From Delftia sp. PS-11 (GTDB lineage Bacteria > Pseudomonadota > Gammaproteobacteria > Burkholderiales > Burkholderiaceae_C), in the NCBI RefSeq assembly GCF_029870285.1, contig NZ_JACSYA010000008.1, positions 1 to 64,000 on the forward strand: 64,000 bases of DNA, given 5' to 3'. Position numbers and translations under genes: made by a program. A model generated the notes under the pieces. That model was not told where the DNA came from, ran no database searches, and saw only the letters and a program-made list of their open reading frames with translations. Below, piece by piece: positions 50,404-58,838 of this stretch (position 1 is the stretch's first letter; each line of letters begins with the position of its first letter).

Positions 50404-51225
50404 TCAGGGCAGAACCTCCAGCGTGCCCACGTAGGACAGGCGGCGTTCCTTGGCCTGGGGCAGCGAGGTCTTGTCGTCCTGCGCATCGGCATCCACCCAG
50501 TACATGCCGGCGCTGGGCCAGGTCACGCTGAATTCGCCCTGGGCATTGGTCACGGCCTTGATTTCGCCCTTGCTGTCGCGGTAGCGCGTGGCGCCGGGCA
50601 CCAGCACGACCTCGATGTTGGCTGCGGGCTTGCCATCGACATGGAAGGCAAAAGTGGCCTTCTCACCCTTGACCAGATCATTGGGGTGAGTGACAGGCAC
50701 CAGCTCCAGGCCCTTGCCCGCAGGCTTGACGGCCGTCGGTTTGCCCACGGTCACGAAGGTCTCGATGCGGCCGGCAGACTGGGTGACCTTGAGGTCCTGG
50801 GCATCGGAGGGCACCTCGGCGGCGAACTTCTCGGGCGTGCCGCGCCAGCGGCGGTTCTGGCCCGTGGCCTTGTCCTTCCAGGTGGCGAACAGCCCGTCAT
50901 TGACGATGGCCAGGCGGTAGGTGCCCGCCTTCTGCAGGTCCAGGTCGAACACGCTGCGCAGCTTGCCACGGTGCGCGTTCTGCGGCGCGACGGCCGAGCC
51001 ATCGGGTGCCGAAACCGTCAGGTTGTCCAGGCCCAGCGGCACATGGTTGAAGAAGAACAGGTCGTTGGAGACCGCAGCGTCCACGGTGATCCACTCGGCC
51101 TTGGACAGCACGGTGGTCGAGGGCAGCAGCCAGAGATTGTGGGCCTGGGCTGCCTGGAAGGCGGCGCCGCAGGCGATGGCCAGGCTGGCGGCCAGACGGA
51201 CGGCAAAACGGGTCTTGGAAATCAT
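50404..51225 (-). CDS. DUF4198 periplasmic protein
   Basis: The signal peptide (MISKTRFAVRLAASLAIACGAAFQAAQAHN) ends near Ala-His at about residue 28. The mature protein begins NLWLLPSTTVLSKAEWITVDAAVSNDLFF, the DUF4198 start, with beta-rich segments such as LKVTQSAGRIETFVTVG. A CarboxypepD-like second half follows (GKPAANIEVVLVPGATRYRDSKGEIKAVTNAQGEFSVTWPSAGMYWVDA). The length is 273 aa, with an AGGAG ribosome site before ATG 51225. DUF4198 proteins are regular neighbours of DUF2271, PepSY and ApbE genes and of iron-uptake genes. Its exact role, perhaps substrate binding or metal handling, is unknown. Confidence 0.88.
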   Translation of the reverse strand: MISKTRFAVRLAASLAIACGAAFQAAQAHNLWLLPSTTVLSKAEWITVDAAVSNDLFFFNHVPLGLDNLTVSAPDGSAVAPQNAHRGKLRSVFDLDLQKAGTYRLAIVNDGLFATWKDKATGQNRRWRGTPEKFAAEVPSDAQDLKVTQSAGRIETFVTVGKPTAVKPAGKGLELVPVTHPNDLVKGEKATFAFHVDGKPAANIEVVLVPGATRYRDSKGEIKAVTNAQGEFSVTWPSAGMYWVDADAQDDKTSLPQAKERRLSYVGTLEVLP

Positions 51226-51255
51226 GAAGGGAACTCCTGGGTGCATGGGTCGGTT

Positions 51256-51783
51256 TCAGGGCTTGAGCTCAAGCGAGATTTCTCCCAGCTCGCTGCTGCC
51301 CTTGGCATTGAGTTTTTCCGCCTTGGCGGCGGGCCACTTGAAGGGCACGGTGACCACTTCGCGGCCACCGACCTCGCGCGCGGCCTCGACCACGAGCCTG
51401 TATTCGCCGGCCGGCAGCTTGGCCAGCGGGTTGCTGCCTTCGGTGAAGCTCAGCTGGTGCTTGCCCACGGGGCGCGTGGGACTGGTCACGCCATCGATGG
51501 GCAGCGACAGGTCGCGGCCCGTGCGGCGCCACCACTGGCGCATGTCCTTGAGCCACTTCGTGCCCTCGGCGTTCTTCATCTTCACGTCGTACCAGACCGA
51601 CAGCGTGGTGGCCACCGTGGCATCGGGACGCTCGATCCACATGGCCACGTAGGGACGGTGGTACTCGGCGACATCCAGGCGCGGGATTTCCACGCCGACG
51701 TTGAGGCCGGCGGCAAAGGCCGGCACCGCGCCCAGGCAGGCGCCAAGCGCCATGGTGTAGCGCAGGGAGAGTTGCGGATTCAT
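51256..51783 (-). CDS. DUF2271 periplasmic protein with a candidate flavinylation motif
   Basis: The signal peptide ends near PAFAAG (about residue 25). The DUF2271 domain reads VGVEIPRLDVAEYHRPYVAMWIE. Near the end it has DGVTSPTRPVG (D97-G-V-T-S-P-T103). This matches the shape of the ApbE target motif D-x-x-(S/T)-G-A-T, with S-P replacing G-A. T103 is the likely acceptor. The length is 175 aa from ATG 51783. It lies between PepSY and DUF4198 genes with ApbE two genes downstream, which is the context of proposed flavin-based electron-transfer proteins. Covalent FMN is an inference. Confidence 0.87.
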   Translation of the reverse strand: MNPQLSLRYTMALGACLGAVPAFAAGLNVGVEIPRLDVAEYHRPYVAMWIERPDATVATTLSVWYDVKMKNAEGTKWLKDMRQWWRRTGRDLSLPIDGVTSPTRPVGKHQLSFTEGSNPLAKLPAGEYRLVVEAAREVGGREVVTVPFKWPAAKAEKLNAKGSSELGEISLELKP

Positions 51784-51803
51784 AGGCAAGGCTCTTTCGG
51801 TTC

Positions 51804-52442
51804 TCAGTGGATCAACAGGAGGGCCAGCAGCAGGGGGATCACCAGCCCCATGCCAACCATGGGCCAGGTGAAGGGACGGTTGCCCGCGTGCATCTTCAGA
51901 ATGAACAGGCCCGTGACGGTGAACACCAGGCAGGCGGCGGCAAAAATGTCGATGAACCAGCTCCAGGCCGAGCCTGTGTTGCGGCCCTTGTGCAGGTCAT
52001 TGAAGTAGGCGATCCAGCCCCGGTCGGTGCGCTCGTACTCGGCCTCGCCATCGGCAAGGGCCACGCGCACCCAGGCATCGCCCCCGGGACGGGGCAGGGA
52101 GACGTAAAGCTCATCGGCAGACCATTCAGCCTCGCGGCCGCCGGCCTCCAGGCCCCACTGGCTGCGCACCCAGTCGGCAAAGGGTGCCGGCACCGGCGCG
52201 CGGTCGCGCCCCTGGCCTGCCTGCTGCGCGGCCAGCTGCGCGCGCAGCGCATCCGGCACGATGGCCTCGCCGCGCACCACATGCGGCCTGGACTCGATCT
52301 GGCCGGCGTGGTTGAGCGTAAAGCCCGTGACAGCGAACAGCAGCATGCCGATCAGGCACAGAGCAGAGCTGACCCAATGCCATTCATGCAGCATCTTGAG
52401 CCAGTAGGAGCGGCGCCGGGGATCCGTTTTGGGGGAAGTCAT
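51804..52442 (-). CDS. PepSY-domain membrane protein
   Basis: The protein (212 aa) starts MTSPKTDPRRRSYWLKMLHEWHWVSSALCLIGMLLFAVTG, the start of PepSY-associated TM proteins with paired His near residue 20 and a first helix at about 25-42. A periplasmic PepSY-like region (EWSADELYVSLPRPGGDAWVRVALADGEAEYERTDRGW) and conserved YFNDLHKGRNTGSAW lead to helices near 155-178 and 190-211. These proteins are thought to move electrons across the membrane to reduce ferric siderophores. It is the first gene of the operon and diverges from fecI. Confidence 0.9.
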   Translation of the reverse strand: MTSPKTDPRRRSYWLKMLHEWHWVSSALCLIGMLLFAVTGFTLNHAGQIESRPHVVRGEAIVPDALRAQLAAQQAGQGRDRAPVPAPFADWVRSQWGLEAGGREAEWSADELYVSLPRPGGDAWVRVALADGEAEYERTDRGWIAYFNDLHKGRNTGSAWSWFIDIFAAACLVFTVTGLFILKMHAGNRPFTWPMVGMGLVIPLLLALLLIH

Positions 52443-52537
52443 CGCACAGGAAAGCGGCAGGGCAACGCAGCGACAACCACCACGGATACAGCCGGAAGAA
52501 CAAAGGAGAAAGGCGCAGGCATTCTACATCCCACGAA

Positions 52538-52553
52538 TAAGAATTGATCGCAT
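52538..52553. promoter_or_regulatory. Iron-box-like site upstream of the PepSY operon
   Basis: TAAGAATTGATCGCAT shares 12 of 16 bases with the Fur-like sequence beside the receptor remnant at 47726-47741. It lies about 100 bases upstream of the PepSY start. It is weak by comparison with consensus. Confidence 0.35.
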
Positions 52554-52615
52554 TTACACAAGATTTACCAGAGCAATCGGTGCACAGGGCAAGGCGCCAT
52601 GAGGACGCGAAAGAA

Positions 52616-52634
52616 TAGAATAAGAATGGTTATC
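52616..52634 (+). promoter_or_regulatory. Fur-box-like site upstream of fecI
   Basis: TAGAATAAGAATGGTTATC agrees with the 19-bp Fur consensus (GATAATGATAATCATTATC) at 13 of 19 positions and ends 19 bases before the fecI start codon. Iron-dependent repression of the sigma/anti-sigma operon is the usual arrangement. Confidence 0.6.
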
Positions 52635-52653
52635 AGTTGCACCTTTCTTTGAC

Positions 52654-53154
52654 GTGACCACCGATCAGGCCCTCGCACTCCTCTACCGGCAGCACCACGG
52701 CTGGCTGCGCAGCTGGCTGCAGCGCCGCATGGGCCATGCAGGCGATGCGGCCGATTTCGCGCAAGACACCTATGTGCGCGTGATCGAGTCACGCACCGAG
52801 CTGTCCGCCATCCGCGAGCCCCGGGCCTTCCTGACCACGGTGGCCAGGCGCGTGGTCTCCAACCATCTGCGCCGCCGCGAGATAGAACGGGCTTACCTGG
52901 AGGCGCTGGCGCTGCAGCCAGCGCCCCTGGCGCCGTCGCCTGAAGAGCGGGCCATCGTGCTGGAGACGCTGCTCGAACTCGACCGCCGGCTCGACGGCCT
53001 GCCCGCCAGGGTGCGGGCGGCCTTCCTGCATGCCCAGCTCGATGGCATGGCCTATGCCGACATCGCTGCACGGCTGGGGGTGTCGGTCAGTTCGGTCAAG
53101 CAGTACATGGCGCGCGCCATACGGCAGTGCTATTTCGGGGACCAGACGGCATGA
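52654..53154 (+). CDS. fecI: FecI-type ECF sigma factor
   Basis: This is an iron-starvation ECF sigma factor (166 aa). It shows region 2 (LYRQHHGWLRSWLQRRMGHAGDAADFAQDTYVRVIES), a linker and region 4 (LPARVRAAFLHAQLDGMAYADIAARLGVSVSSVKQYMARAIRQCYF). The start is a GTG at 52654. In FecI systems the outer-membrane receptor signals through FecR to release the sigma factor, which then transcribes the receptor gene. It overlaps fecR by four bases and is preceded by a Fur-like box. Confidence 0.92.
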   Translation: MTTDQALALLYRQHHGWLRSWLQRRMGHAGDAADFAQDTYVRVIESRTELSAIREPRAFLTTVARRVVSNHLRRREIERAYLEALALQPAPLAPSPEERAIVLETLLELDRRLDGLPARVRAAFLHAQLDGMAYADIAARLGVSVSSVKQYMARAIRQCYFGDQTA

Positions 53155-54119
53155 CGGCACACGCCACCGAAGATACGCTGCCGCCAGACGTCGTTGACAG
53201 CGCTGTGCAATGGCTGGTGCATCTGTGGTCTGGCACGGCCACCGATGCAGACCGCGCGCAGTGGCAGGCCTGGCGGGCGGCGCACCCGCTGCACGAACGC
53301 GCCTGGCAGCGCATCGAGGCCACCGACGCGCGACTGCGCGCACCGCTGGGCAGCGATCTGGCCGCCACCGCGCTGGCGCATGGCCGCAAGGCGGCACCGT
53401 CGCGCCGCAGAGCGCTGGCCGGCATCGCCGGCCTGGCTTTCGCCGGGGCCGCCGCCTGGAGCGTGAGTGACAGCCTGCCCTGGCAGGCGTGGACTGCAGA
53501 GACGCGCACGGCCAAGGGAGAGCAGCGCGATATGCTGCTGCCCGATGGCACACGGCTGCTGCTCAACACCGATACCGCCATCGATATCGCCTATGACAGC
53601 GCTTTGCGGCGTGTGCTGCTGCGGCAAGGGGAGGTGCTGATCACCACCGCCCCCGATGCCATGCCCGAGCCGCGCCCCTTCGTGGTGGACACCCCGGCGG
53701 GCCGGCTGCGGGCGCTGGGCACGCGCTTTGGCGTGCGCCACGGCGCGGACACGCGGATTGCGGTCTTCGAGGGGGCGGTCGAGGCGCGCAGCAGCGCAGG
53801 CGCCGTGCTGCGCATCGATGCCGGGGAAGCGGCAAGGCTGAGCCGCACGCAGGCGCTGCCCGATGGCCCTGCCGGCGAGGGGCCGGGCTGGAACGAAGGT
53901 GTGCTGGTGGCTTCGGACATGCCGCTGGACGCTTTCGTGGCCGAGCTGCGCCGCTACCGACCCGGGCTGATCACGCTGTCGCCCGAGGTGGCAGGGCTGC
54001 GCCTGTCGGGCGTGTTCCCACTGAATGACACCGACCGCATCCTGCAGTCACTGGTCCAGGTGCTGCCCGTGCGCATTCATGTGCCCATGCGCTACTGGGT
54101 GCGCATCGGGCCTGCGTGA
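53151..54119 (+). CDS. fecR: FecR-type anti-sigma/regulator protein
   Basis: FecR spans the inner membrane and passes the receptor's signal to FecI. The N-terminal DUF4880-type region (VDSAVQWLVHLWSGTATDADRAQWQAWRAAHPLHERAWQRIEA) is followed by a membrane helix (ALAGIAGLAFAGAAAWSVSD). The periplasmic FecR domain (TAKGEQRDMLLPDGTRLLLNTDTAIDIAYD... FVVDTPAGRLRALGTRFGVR) completes the protein. The ATG at 53151 overlaps the fecI stop (ATGA). The length is 322 aa. Confidence 0.93.
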   Translation: MTAHATEDTLPPDVVDSAVQWLVHLWSGTATDADRAQWQAWRAAHPLHERAWQRIEATDARLRAPLGSDLAATALAHGRKAAPSRRRALAGIAGLAFAGAAAWSVSDSLPWQAWTAETRTAKGEQRDMLLPDGTRLLLNTDTAIDIAYDSALRRVLLRQGEVLITTAPDAMPEPRPFVVDTPAGRLRALGTRFGVRHGADTRIAVFEGAVEARSSAGAVLRIDAGEAARLSRTQALPDGPAGEGPGWNEGVLVASDMPLDAFVAELRRYRPGLITLSPEVAGLRLSGVFPLNDTDRILQSLVQVLPVRIHVPMRYWVRIGPA

Positions 54120-54173
54120 CAGCGGTCTGTACCTTTTCGCGTTTCGCGTGACAAGCAAGAGTCAGGCGCCGCC

Positions 54174-56705
54174 ATGCGGCCTGCCTGCCCTCTGATCCAC
54201 CACCAACGCCCGACCATGTCCGACACGCGATCCACCACCCGCCCCGCCATGTGCACACCCCCTGCCCGCCATCTGCTCCAGCCGCCTGCCGCCATGCATA
54301 TGGCTGGGCTGGCGCTGGCTGCAGCCATTGCGTCCATGGCCACCGCCCTGCCCCAGCCCGCACATGCGCAGGCGGGGGCCGAGCGCCGCCAGACCTATGA
54401 CATTGCAGCCGGCCCGCTGGAAGCGGCGCTGACACGCTTTGCCAAGGCCTCGGGCGTGCTGCTGGCCTACCCGCCCGAACTGGTGCGCGAGCTGCGCAGT
54501 CCGGGCCTGCAAGGCAGCCATGCGCCGTCACAGGCACTGGCCCTGCTGCTGTCCGGCACCGGCCTGACGGCCGCCAGCACGGGCCAGGGCAGTTATACGC
54601 TGCGCCGCTCGCCCACGACAGGCGCCGCACCAGCGGGTGCCGCAGCCTCCGCCACGCTGGCAGAGGTGCGCGTCACGGCCAGCGCCGAGTCTGGCAGCGC
54701 CACGGAGGGCACGGGCGCCTACACCGCCACCGGCCCCAGCAGCACGGCCACGGGTCTGGGCCTGACACTGCGCGAGACGCCCCAGTCGGTCACCGTGATG
54801 ACGCGCCAGCGCATGGACGACTTCAAGCTGGAGACGCTGGCCGACGTGATGGAGCAGACTCCGGGCGTGGCCGTGGTGCGCCAGAACGACATGACCACCT
54901 TCAATGTGCGCGGCTCCGGCGTCAATCTGCAGACGGACGGCAGCCGGCAGTTCAGCAACGGCTGGGGCTGGAACACGCACACCATGTACGCGCTGGATGA
55001 CCTGGCAGAAATCGACCGCATCGAAGTGCTCAAGGGATCTTCGGGCCTGATCAATGGCGATGGCGCCTATGGCGCCACCGTGAACCTCATCCGCAAGCGC
55101 CCGACGCGCGACTTCCAGGCCAGCGCCATGGCCAGTGCAGGCAGCTGGGGCACATACCGCGCCGATGCCGATATCGCCGGCCCGCTCAATGCCGATGCCA
55201 GCCTGCGCGGACGCCTGGTGGCCTCGCGCAAAAGCGGCGACAGCTTCCGCGACCACCAGCACAGCAGCAGTGCCATGCTCTACGGCACACTGGAATACGA
55301 CCTCACGCCGGACACCCTGCTGAGCACCGGCATCACCTACCGCGAGCGCAGACTGCGCGGCGCAGGCGGCACAACGCCCATCCAGGGCTACACAGGCGAT
55401 GGCCGGTTGGTCGGATGGATGCCGCGTTCGCTCAACATCGCCGCCCCCTGGTCGGGCTACGAGCAGGAGTCGCTCAATGCCTTTGCGCGCCTGGAGCACC
55501 GCTTCGCCAGCGGCTGGAAAGCGCGGCTGCAGATGTCGCATGAAGAGGTGAAGACGCCAGACATGCAAATTGGCATGCTGCGCTCCGCCCTGCCCGTTTC
55601 GGCACAGTTTGCAGACTACAGGGACGTTGCCTCGCGCAACCAGAACATCAGCCTCGACCTGCAGGGGCCGTTCGAGTGGCTCGGACGCCAGCACGAGCTG
55701 CTGGTAGGCGCTGGCGCCGCGCGCAACCGCACCACACTGCTGCGCGGCTCTGTCGCCGCCCTGCCCATGCCCGGGCTGGACTTCAGCCAGGGCGGCATCG
55801 CCATTCCAGCGCCCATGGGCAGCCTTGCCTACTCCAGCGATCTGTTCAGCAACCGCCGCAGCTACCTGTATGGCGCGGCACGCCTGAGCCTGGCAGACCC
55901 CCTCAAGCTGATTGCGGGCATGCGGGTGACCCGCTACGACCAGAAGGATGTCACCGATATCAGCTGGTACAACTACCAGATGCGCGAGCGCGGCGTGGTC
56001 ACGCCCTACGCAGGCCTGGTGTACGAGGTGAGTCCCAACATCTCGGTCTACGGCAGCTATGCCAGCATCTTCAAGGCGCAAAGCGCCAAGGATCAGCAGG
56101 AGCGCACACTGGCACCTGAGGAGGGCCTGACCTACGAGATCGGCGCCAAGGGCGAGTTCTTCGACAGACGCCTGAACGCCAGCATCGCCCATTTCTGGAT
56201 GCGTACCGACAACACAGCCGTGGAAGACGGGCTCATGCCCAATGGCGACACGGCCTACCGCGCGGTCCAGGGCGCCCGGCGGCGCGGCTTCGAGCTGGAA
56301 CTGTCGGGCGAGCTGGCCAGAGGCTGGCAGGCCCAGGGCAGCTACGCCATGATCAGCAGCAATCTGGACAACGCCAGCACCAGCCCGCGCCACCAGTTCA
56401 AGCTGGGCACAAGCTACCGCTTTGCGGGCGGCACGCTGGCGGGCCTGACCGTGGGCGGCGCCGCACGCTGGCAAAGCGCGATCTCCACGGACCGGGGTGC
56501 CGCCACGCTGCGCCAGGACGCCTACTGGCTGCTGGATCTGACGGCCCGCTACCAGATCAGCCGCCAACTGAGCATCTCGGCCCAGCTGTACAACGCGCTG
56601 GACCGGAAATACTTCGCGGGGGTGACCAACTTCGATTCCCAGGGGCTGTTCTATACGTGGGGGGCGCCGCGCAGCTTCAGCCTGAGCATGCGCTACGACT
56701 TCTGA
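54174..56705 (+). CDS. TonB-dependent siderophore receptor with signalling (STN) domain
   Basis: This is an outer-membrane transducer receptor of the FecA/FpvA type. The signal peptide ends near PAHAQA. An N-terminal STN domain (YDIAAGPLEAALTRFAKASGVLLAYPPELV, about residues 74-122) contacts FecR. The plug contains RETPQSVTVMTRQRMDDF, and the barrel ends in SFSLSMRYDF with the terminal Phe. ATG 54174 (843 aa) is used. A second ATG at 54216 lacks a better ribosome site. The siderophore is unknown. It lies 54 bases after fecR and is the natural target of the FecI homologue. Confidence 0.94.
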   Translation: MRPACPLIHHQRPTMSDTRSTTRPAMCTPPARHLLQPPAAMHMAGLALAAAIASMATALPQPAHAQAGAERRQTYDIAAGPLEAALTRFAKASGVLLAYPPELVRELRSPGLQGSHAPSQALALLLSGTGLTAASTGQGSYTLRRSPTTGAAPAGAAASATLAEVRVTASAESGSATEGTGAYTATGPSSTATGLGLTLRETPQSVTVMTRQRMDDFKLETLADVMEQTPGVAVVRQNDMTTFNVRGSGVNLQTDGSRQFSNGWGWNTHTMYALDDLAEIDRIEVLKGSSGLINGDGAYGATVNLIRKRPTRDFQASAMASAGSWGTYRADADIAGPLNADASLRGRLVASRKSGDSFRDHQHSSSAMLYGTLEYDLTPDTLLSTGITYRERRLRGAGGTTPIQGYTGDGRLVGWMPRSLNIAAPWSGYEQESLNAFARLEHRFASGWKARLQMSHEEVKTPDMQIGMLRSALPVSAQFADYRDVASRNQNISLDLQGPFEWLGRQHELLVGAGAARNRTTLLRGSVAALPMPGLDFSQGGIAIPAPMGSLAYSSDLFSNRRSYLYGAARLSLADPLKLIAGMRVTRYDQKDVTDISWYNYQMRERGVVTPYAGLVYEVSPNISVYGSYASIFKAQSAKDQQERTLAPEEGLTYEIGAKGEFFDRRLNASIAHFWMRTDNTAVEDGLMPNGDTAYRAVQGARRRGFELELSGELARGWQAQGSYAMISSNLDNASTSPRHQFKLGTSYRFAGGTLAGLTVGGAARWQSAISTDRGAATLRQDAYWLLDLTARYQISRQLSISAQLYNALDRKYFAGVTNFDSQGLFYTWGAPRSFSLSMRYDF

Positions 56706-56727
56706 CGCCTGGGTGGTTTGCCAGAAT

Positions 56728-56766
56728 GTGCATCATATGCTTACATATTTTGCATTTTTGATGCAC
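56728..56766. promoter_or_regulatory. Inverted repeat in an AT-rich gap before the Bug gene
   Basis: GTGCATCA (56728-56735) and TGATGCAC (56759-56766) form an 8-base inverted repeat around a very AT-rich 23-base centre. It lies about 40 bases before the start of the Bug-type gene. It could be an operator or promoter element. Confidence 0.45.
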
Positions 56767-56804
56767 TCGCATCCACAATCGGCTGCGAACTGACTGGAGA
56801 CTGC

Positions 56805-57863
56805 ATGCGCCTTCCGATCCCCCCTGACGACCGCTTGCCCGCAACGCCTGCCGGGGCCTGCCCGAACCGCCGCCAGATGCTGGTCCGCGGCAGCGCACTG
56901 GCCATGCTGTGCACGCCGCTGGCCCATGCGGCTGCGCCGGCAGCATCGGCGCGCCCGGTTGCAGCCGCCGCGCAGCACGTGGCCAGGCGCCTGCGCATCG
57001 TCATCCCGGCCAACCCTGGCGGCGGCTGGGACCAGACGGGCCGCGCGCTGGGCGAAGCCCTGGTGGCATGCGGCGCCACGGAGCAGGTCGAATACGAGAA
57101 CATCGGCGGCAAGGGCGGCACGCTCGGCCTGGCACAGTTCGCCAAGCACCACGGCAGCGATCCGGATGCGCTGCTGATCGGCGGCATGGTCATGGTGGGC
57201 GCCCTGGCGCTGCAAAAGCCTGCGGTGACCCTGTCACACGTGCAGCCATTGGCACGCCTGACCAGCGACTATCTGGTGGTGGCCGTTCACCAGGATTCGC
57301 CCATCCGCAATGCCAGGGACATGGCCGCAGCACTGCGCAGCGACCTGGCGCAGCAGCCGTTTGCCGGAGGATCGGCCGGTGGCGTGGACCATATTTTCGC
57401 GGGTCTGGTCGCGCGGGCAGCCAAGGCATCGCCCGAAAAGCTGGTCTACAAGCCTTTTGCCGGCGGCGCCCAGGTGGTCGAGGCATTGCGCAGCCACCAG
57501 GCCCGGCTGGGCATCTCGGGCTACAGCGAATTCAGCGCCGCACTGGCCAGCGGCCAGTTGCGCGCGCTGGGCATCTCCTCACGGCACAGCCTGCTGGGCC
57601 TGCCCTCGCTGCGCGAGCAGGGACTGGATGCCGACATGGCCAACTGGCGCGCCGTCTTCACCGGCAGGCAGGTCCCGGCGCCGCGCGCCCAGGCCCTGCT
57701 GGCCGCCATCGAGCAGGCCACGCTGCACGACAGATGGCAGAACGCACTGCGCCAGAACCGCTGGGAGCCATCATGGCAGACGGGGCGCGACTTTACCGGC
57801 TTCCTGGAGCTGGAGATGACCACGGCCAGCGTCATGACCTACCTGCTCAAGCTCAAGGCCTGA
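56805..57863 (+). CDS. Bug/TctC-like substrate-binding protein with twin-arginine-like signal
   Basis: The protein (352 aa) has an N-terminus containing NRRQMLVRGSALAMLCTPLAHAA, a hydrophobic signal with a twin arginine. The mature part reads RLRIVIPANPGGGWDQTGRALGEAL, IGGKGGTLGLAQF and VYKPFAGGAQVVEALRSHQ. These are the TctC/Bug hallmarks of tricarboxylate transporter binding proteins. The ATG at 56805 has a TGGAGA ribosome site. No TctA/B is nearby. It follows the siderophore receptor by 100 bases, so a link to siderophore or citrate uptake is possible but unproven. Confidence 0.9.
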   Translation: MRLPIPPDDRLPATPAGACPNRRQMLVRGSALAMLCTPLAHAAAPAASARPVAAAAQHVARRLRIVIPANPGGGWDQTGRALGEALVACGATEQVEYENIGGKGGTLGLAQFAKHHGSDPDALLIGGMVMVGALALQKPAVTLSHVQPLARLTSDYLVVAVHQDSPIRNARDMAAALRSDLAQQPFAGGSAGGVDHIFAGLVARAAKASPEKLVYKPFAGGAQVVEALRSHQARLGISGYSEFSAALASGQLRALGISSRHSLLGLPSLREQGLDADMANWRAVFTGRQVPAPRAQALLAAIEQATLHDRWQNALRQNRWEPSWQTGRDFTGFLELEMTTASVMTYLLKLKA

Positions 57864-57960
57864 GGCAGCGGATGCGCAGGACAGCCGTAGCACGACCGCA
57901 ACAGGCACCGGCCAGGTTACAGGCTGCAAGACCTTGAAGCATTGCAGGTGTGGACTTTGA

Positions 57961-57999
57961 GCTACTAAACTTGTAGCAAGAACGATCACACGCTATAGT
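57961..57999 (+). promoter_or_regulatory. Sigma-70 promoter with overlapping inverted repeat for the HxlR gene
   Basis: TTGTAG (57971-57976) and TATAGT (57994-57999) are separated by exactly 17 bases. A short inverted repeat GCTAC/GTAGC (57961-57965 with 57973-57977) covers the -35. This looks like an autoregulated promoter about 75 bases before the HxlR start. Confidence 0.7.
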
Positions 58000-58072
58000 T
58001 CCCCCGGACTTGGCCCTGGCTCGCATGACAGGAAGATGCCGGCCCGCCCCCCATTGCGCAAGGAGAAGCGTC

Positions 58073-58378
58073 ATGAGCTCCAAGGAAAATGCCGCCATCA
58101 ACCAGCTTTTCGAAAAGCTCGAATGCCGCTACGCCTTGCGCGTTCTATGGGCACTGCGCGACGGCCATCCACAGACTTTCCGGCTGCTGCAGGACAGCGT
58201 GGGCGGCATCACGCCCAACACCCTGAACACACGCATCAAGGAACTGCGCGAATGCGGCCTGCTGGAGCATGGCAGCGATGGCTACACGGTGACGCTTTCG
58301 GGACAGGACCTGCTCAAGCGCCTGTCCGATGTGCAGGCCTTCGCCAATCGCTGGGTTGCCGCGCGGGCCAGGAAATGA
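58073..58378 (+). CDS. HxlR-type winged-helix regulator
   Basis: The 101-aa protein (ATG 58073, AAGGAG ribosome site) is one winged helix: INQLFEKLECRYALRVLWALRDGHPQTFRLLQDSVGGITPNTLNTRIKELRECGLLEHGSDGYTVTLSGQDLLKRL. This fits HxlR/PadR-like regulators, with the typical TPNTLNTRIKELRECGLL recognition helix. The classical HxlR N-terminal cysteine is at the CRYALRVL position. The FKBP gene follows 79 bases downstream. The signal is unknown. Confidence 0.85.
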   Translation: MSSKENAAINQLFEKLECRYALRVLWALRDGHPQTFRLLQDSVGGITPNTLNTRIKELRECGLLEHGSDGYTVTLSGQDLLKRLSDVQAFANRWVAARARK

Positions 58379-58457
58379 TCCATTCCGGGCCCGGACAGCG
58401 GCCCGCTCCCGAGACATCCTCTTTTTTCCCCGCCTCTTCCACAAGGAACACACCACC

Positions 58458-58811
58458 ATGGCTTTCACCACCACGGCCTCGGGCCTGCAATATGAAGACA
58501 CCGTCGTCGGCGACGGCGCAGAGGCGCAGCGCGGCCGCAGCGTGACCGTGCATTACACGGGCTGGCTCTACAACAACGGCGTGCAGGGCGCGAAGTTCGA
58601 CTCCAGCAAGGACCGCAATGATCCCTTCGTCTTCCACCTGGGCGCCGGCATGGTGATCAAGGGCTGGGACGAAGGCGTGCAAGGCATGAAGGTCGGCGGC
58701 CAGCGCACGCTGATCATCCCGGCAGAGCTGGGCTACGGCGCACGCGGCGCAGGCGGTGTGATTCCACCCAACGCCACGCTGAAGTTCGACGTGGAGCTGC
58801 TGGCCGTCTGA
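58458..58811 (+). CDS. FKBP-type peptidyl-prolyl isomerase
   Basis: This is a single FKBP domain (117 aa) with TASGLQYEDTVVGDGAEAQRGRSVTVHYTGWLYNNGVQGAKFDSSKDRNDPFVFHLGAGMVIKGWDEGVQGMKVGGQRTLIIPAELGYGARGAGGVIPPNATLKFDVELL. The active-site Tyr, Asp, Trp and Ile-Pro-Pro positions are all present. There is no signal peptide or extra domain, so it is probably cytosolic. It follows the HxlR regulator. No symbol is given because several short FKBP genes exist (fkpB, fklB). Confidence 0.95.
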   Translation: MAFTTTASGLQYEDTVVGDGAEAQRGRSVTVHYTGWLYNNGVQGAKFDSSKDRNDPFVFHLGAGMVIKGWDEGVQGMKVGGQRTLIIPAELGYGARGAGGVIPPNATLKFDVELLAV

Positions 58812-58838
58812 CGGGCCAGGCTGCCACCACCGGGGATG

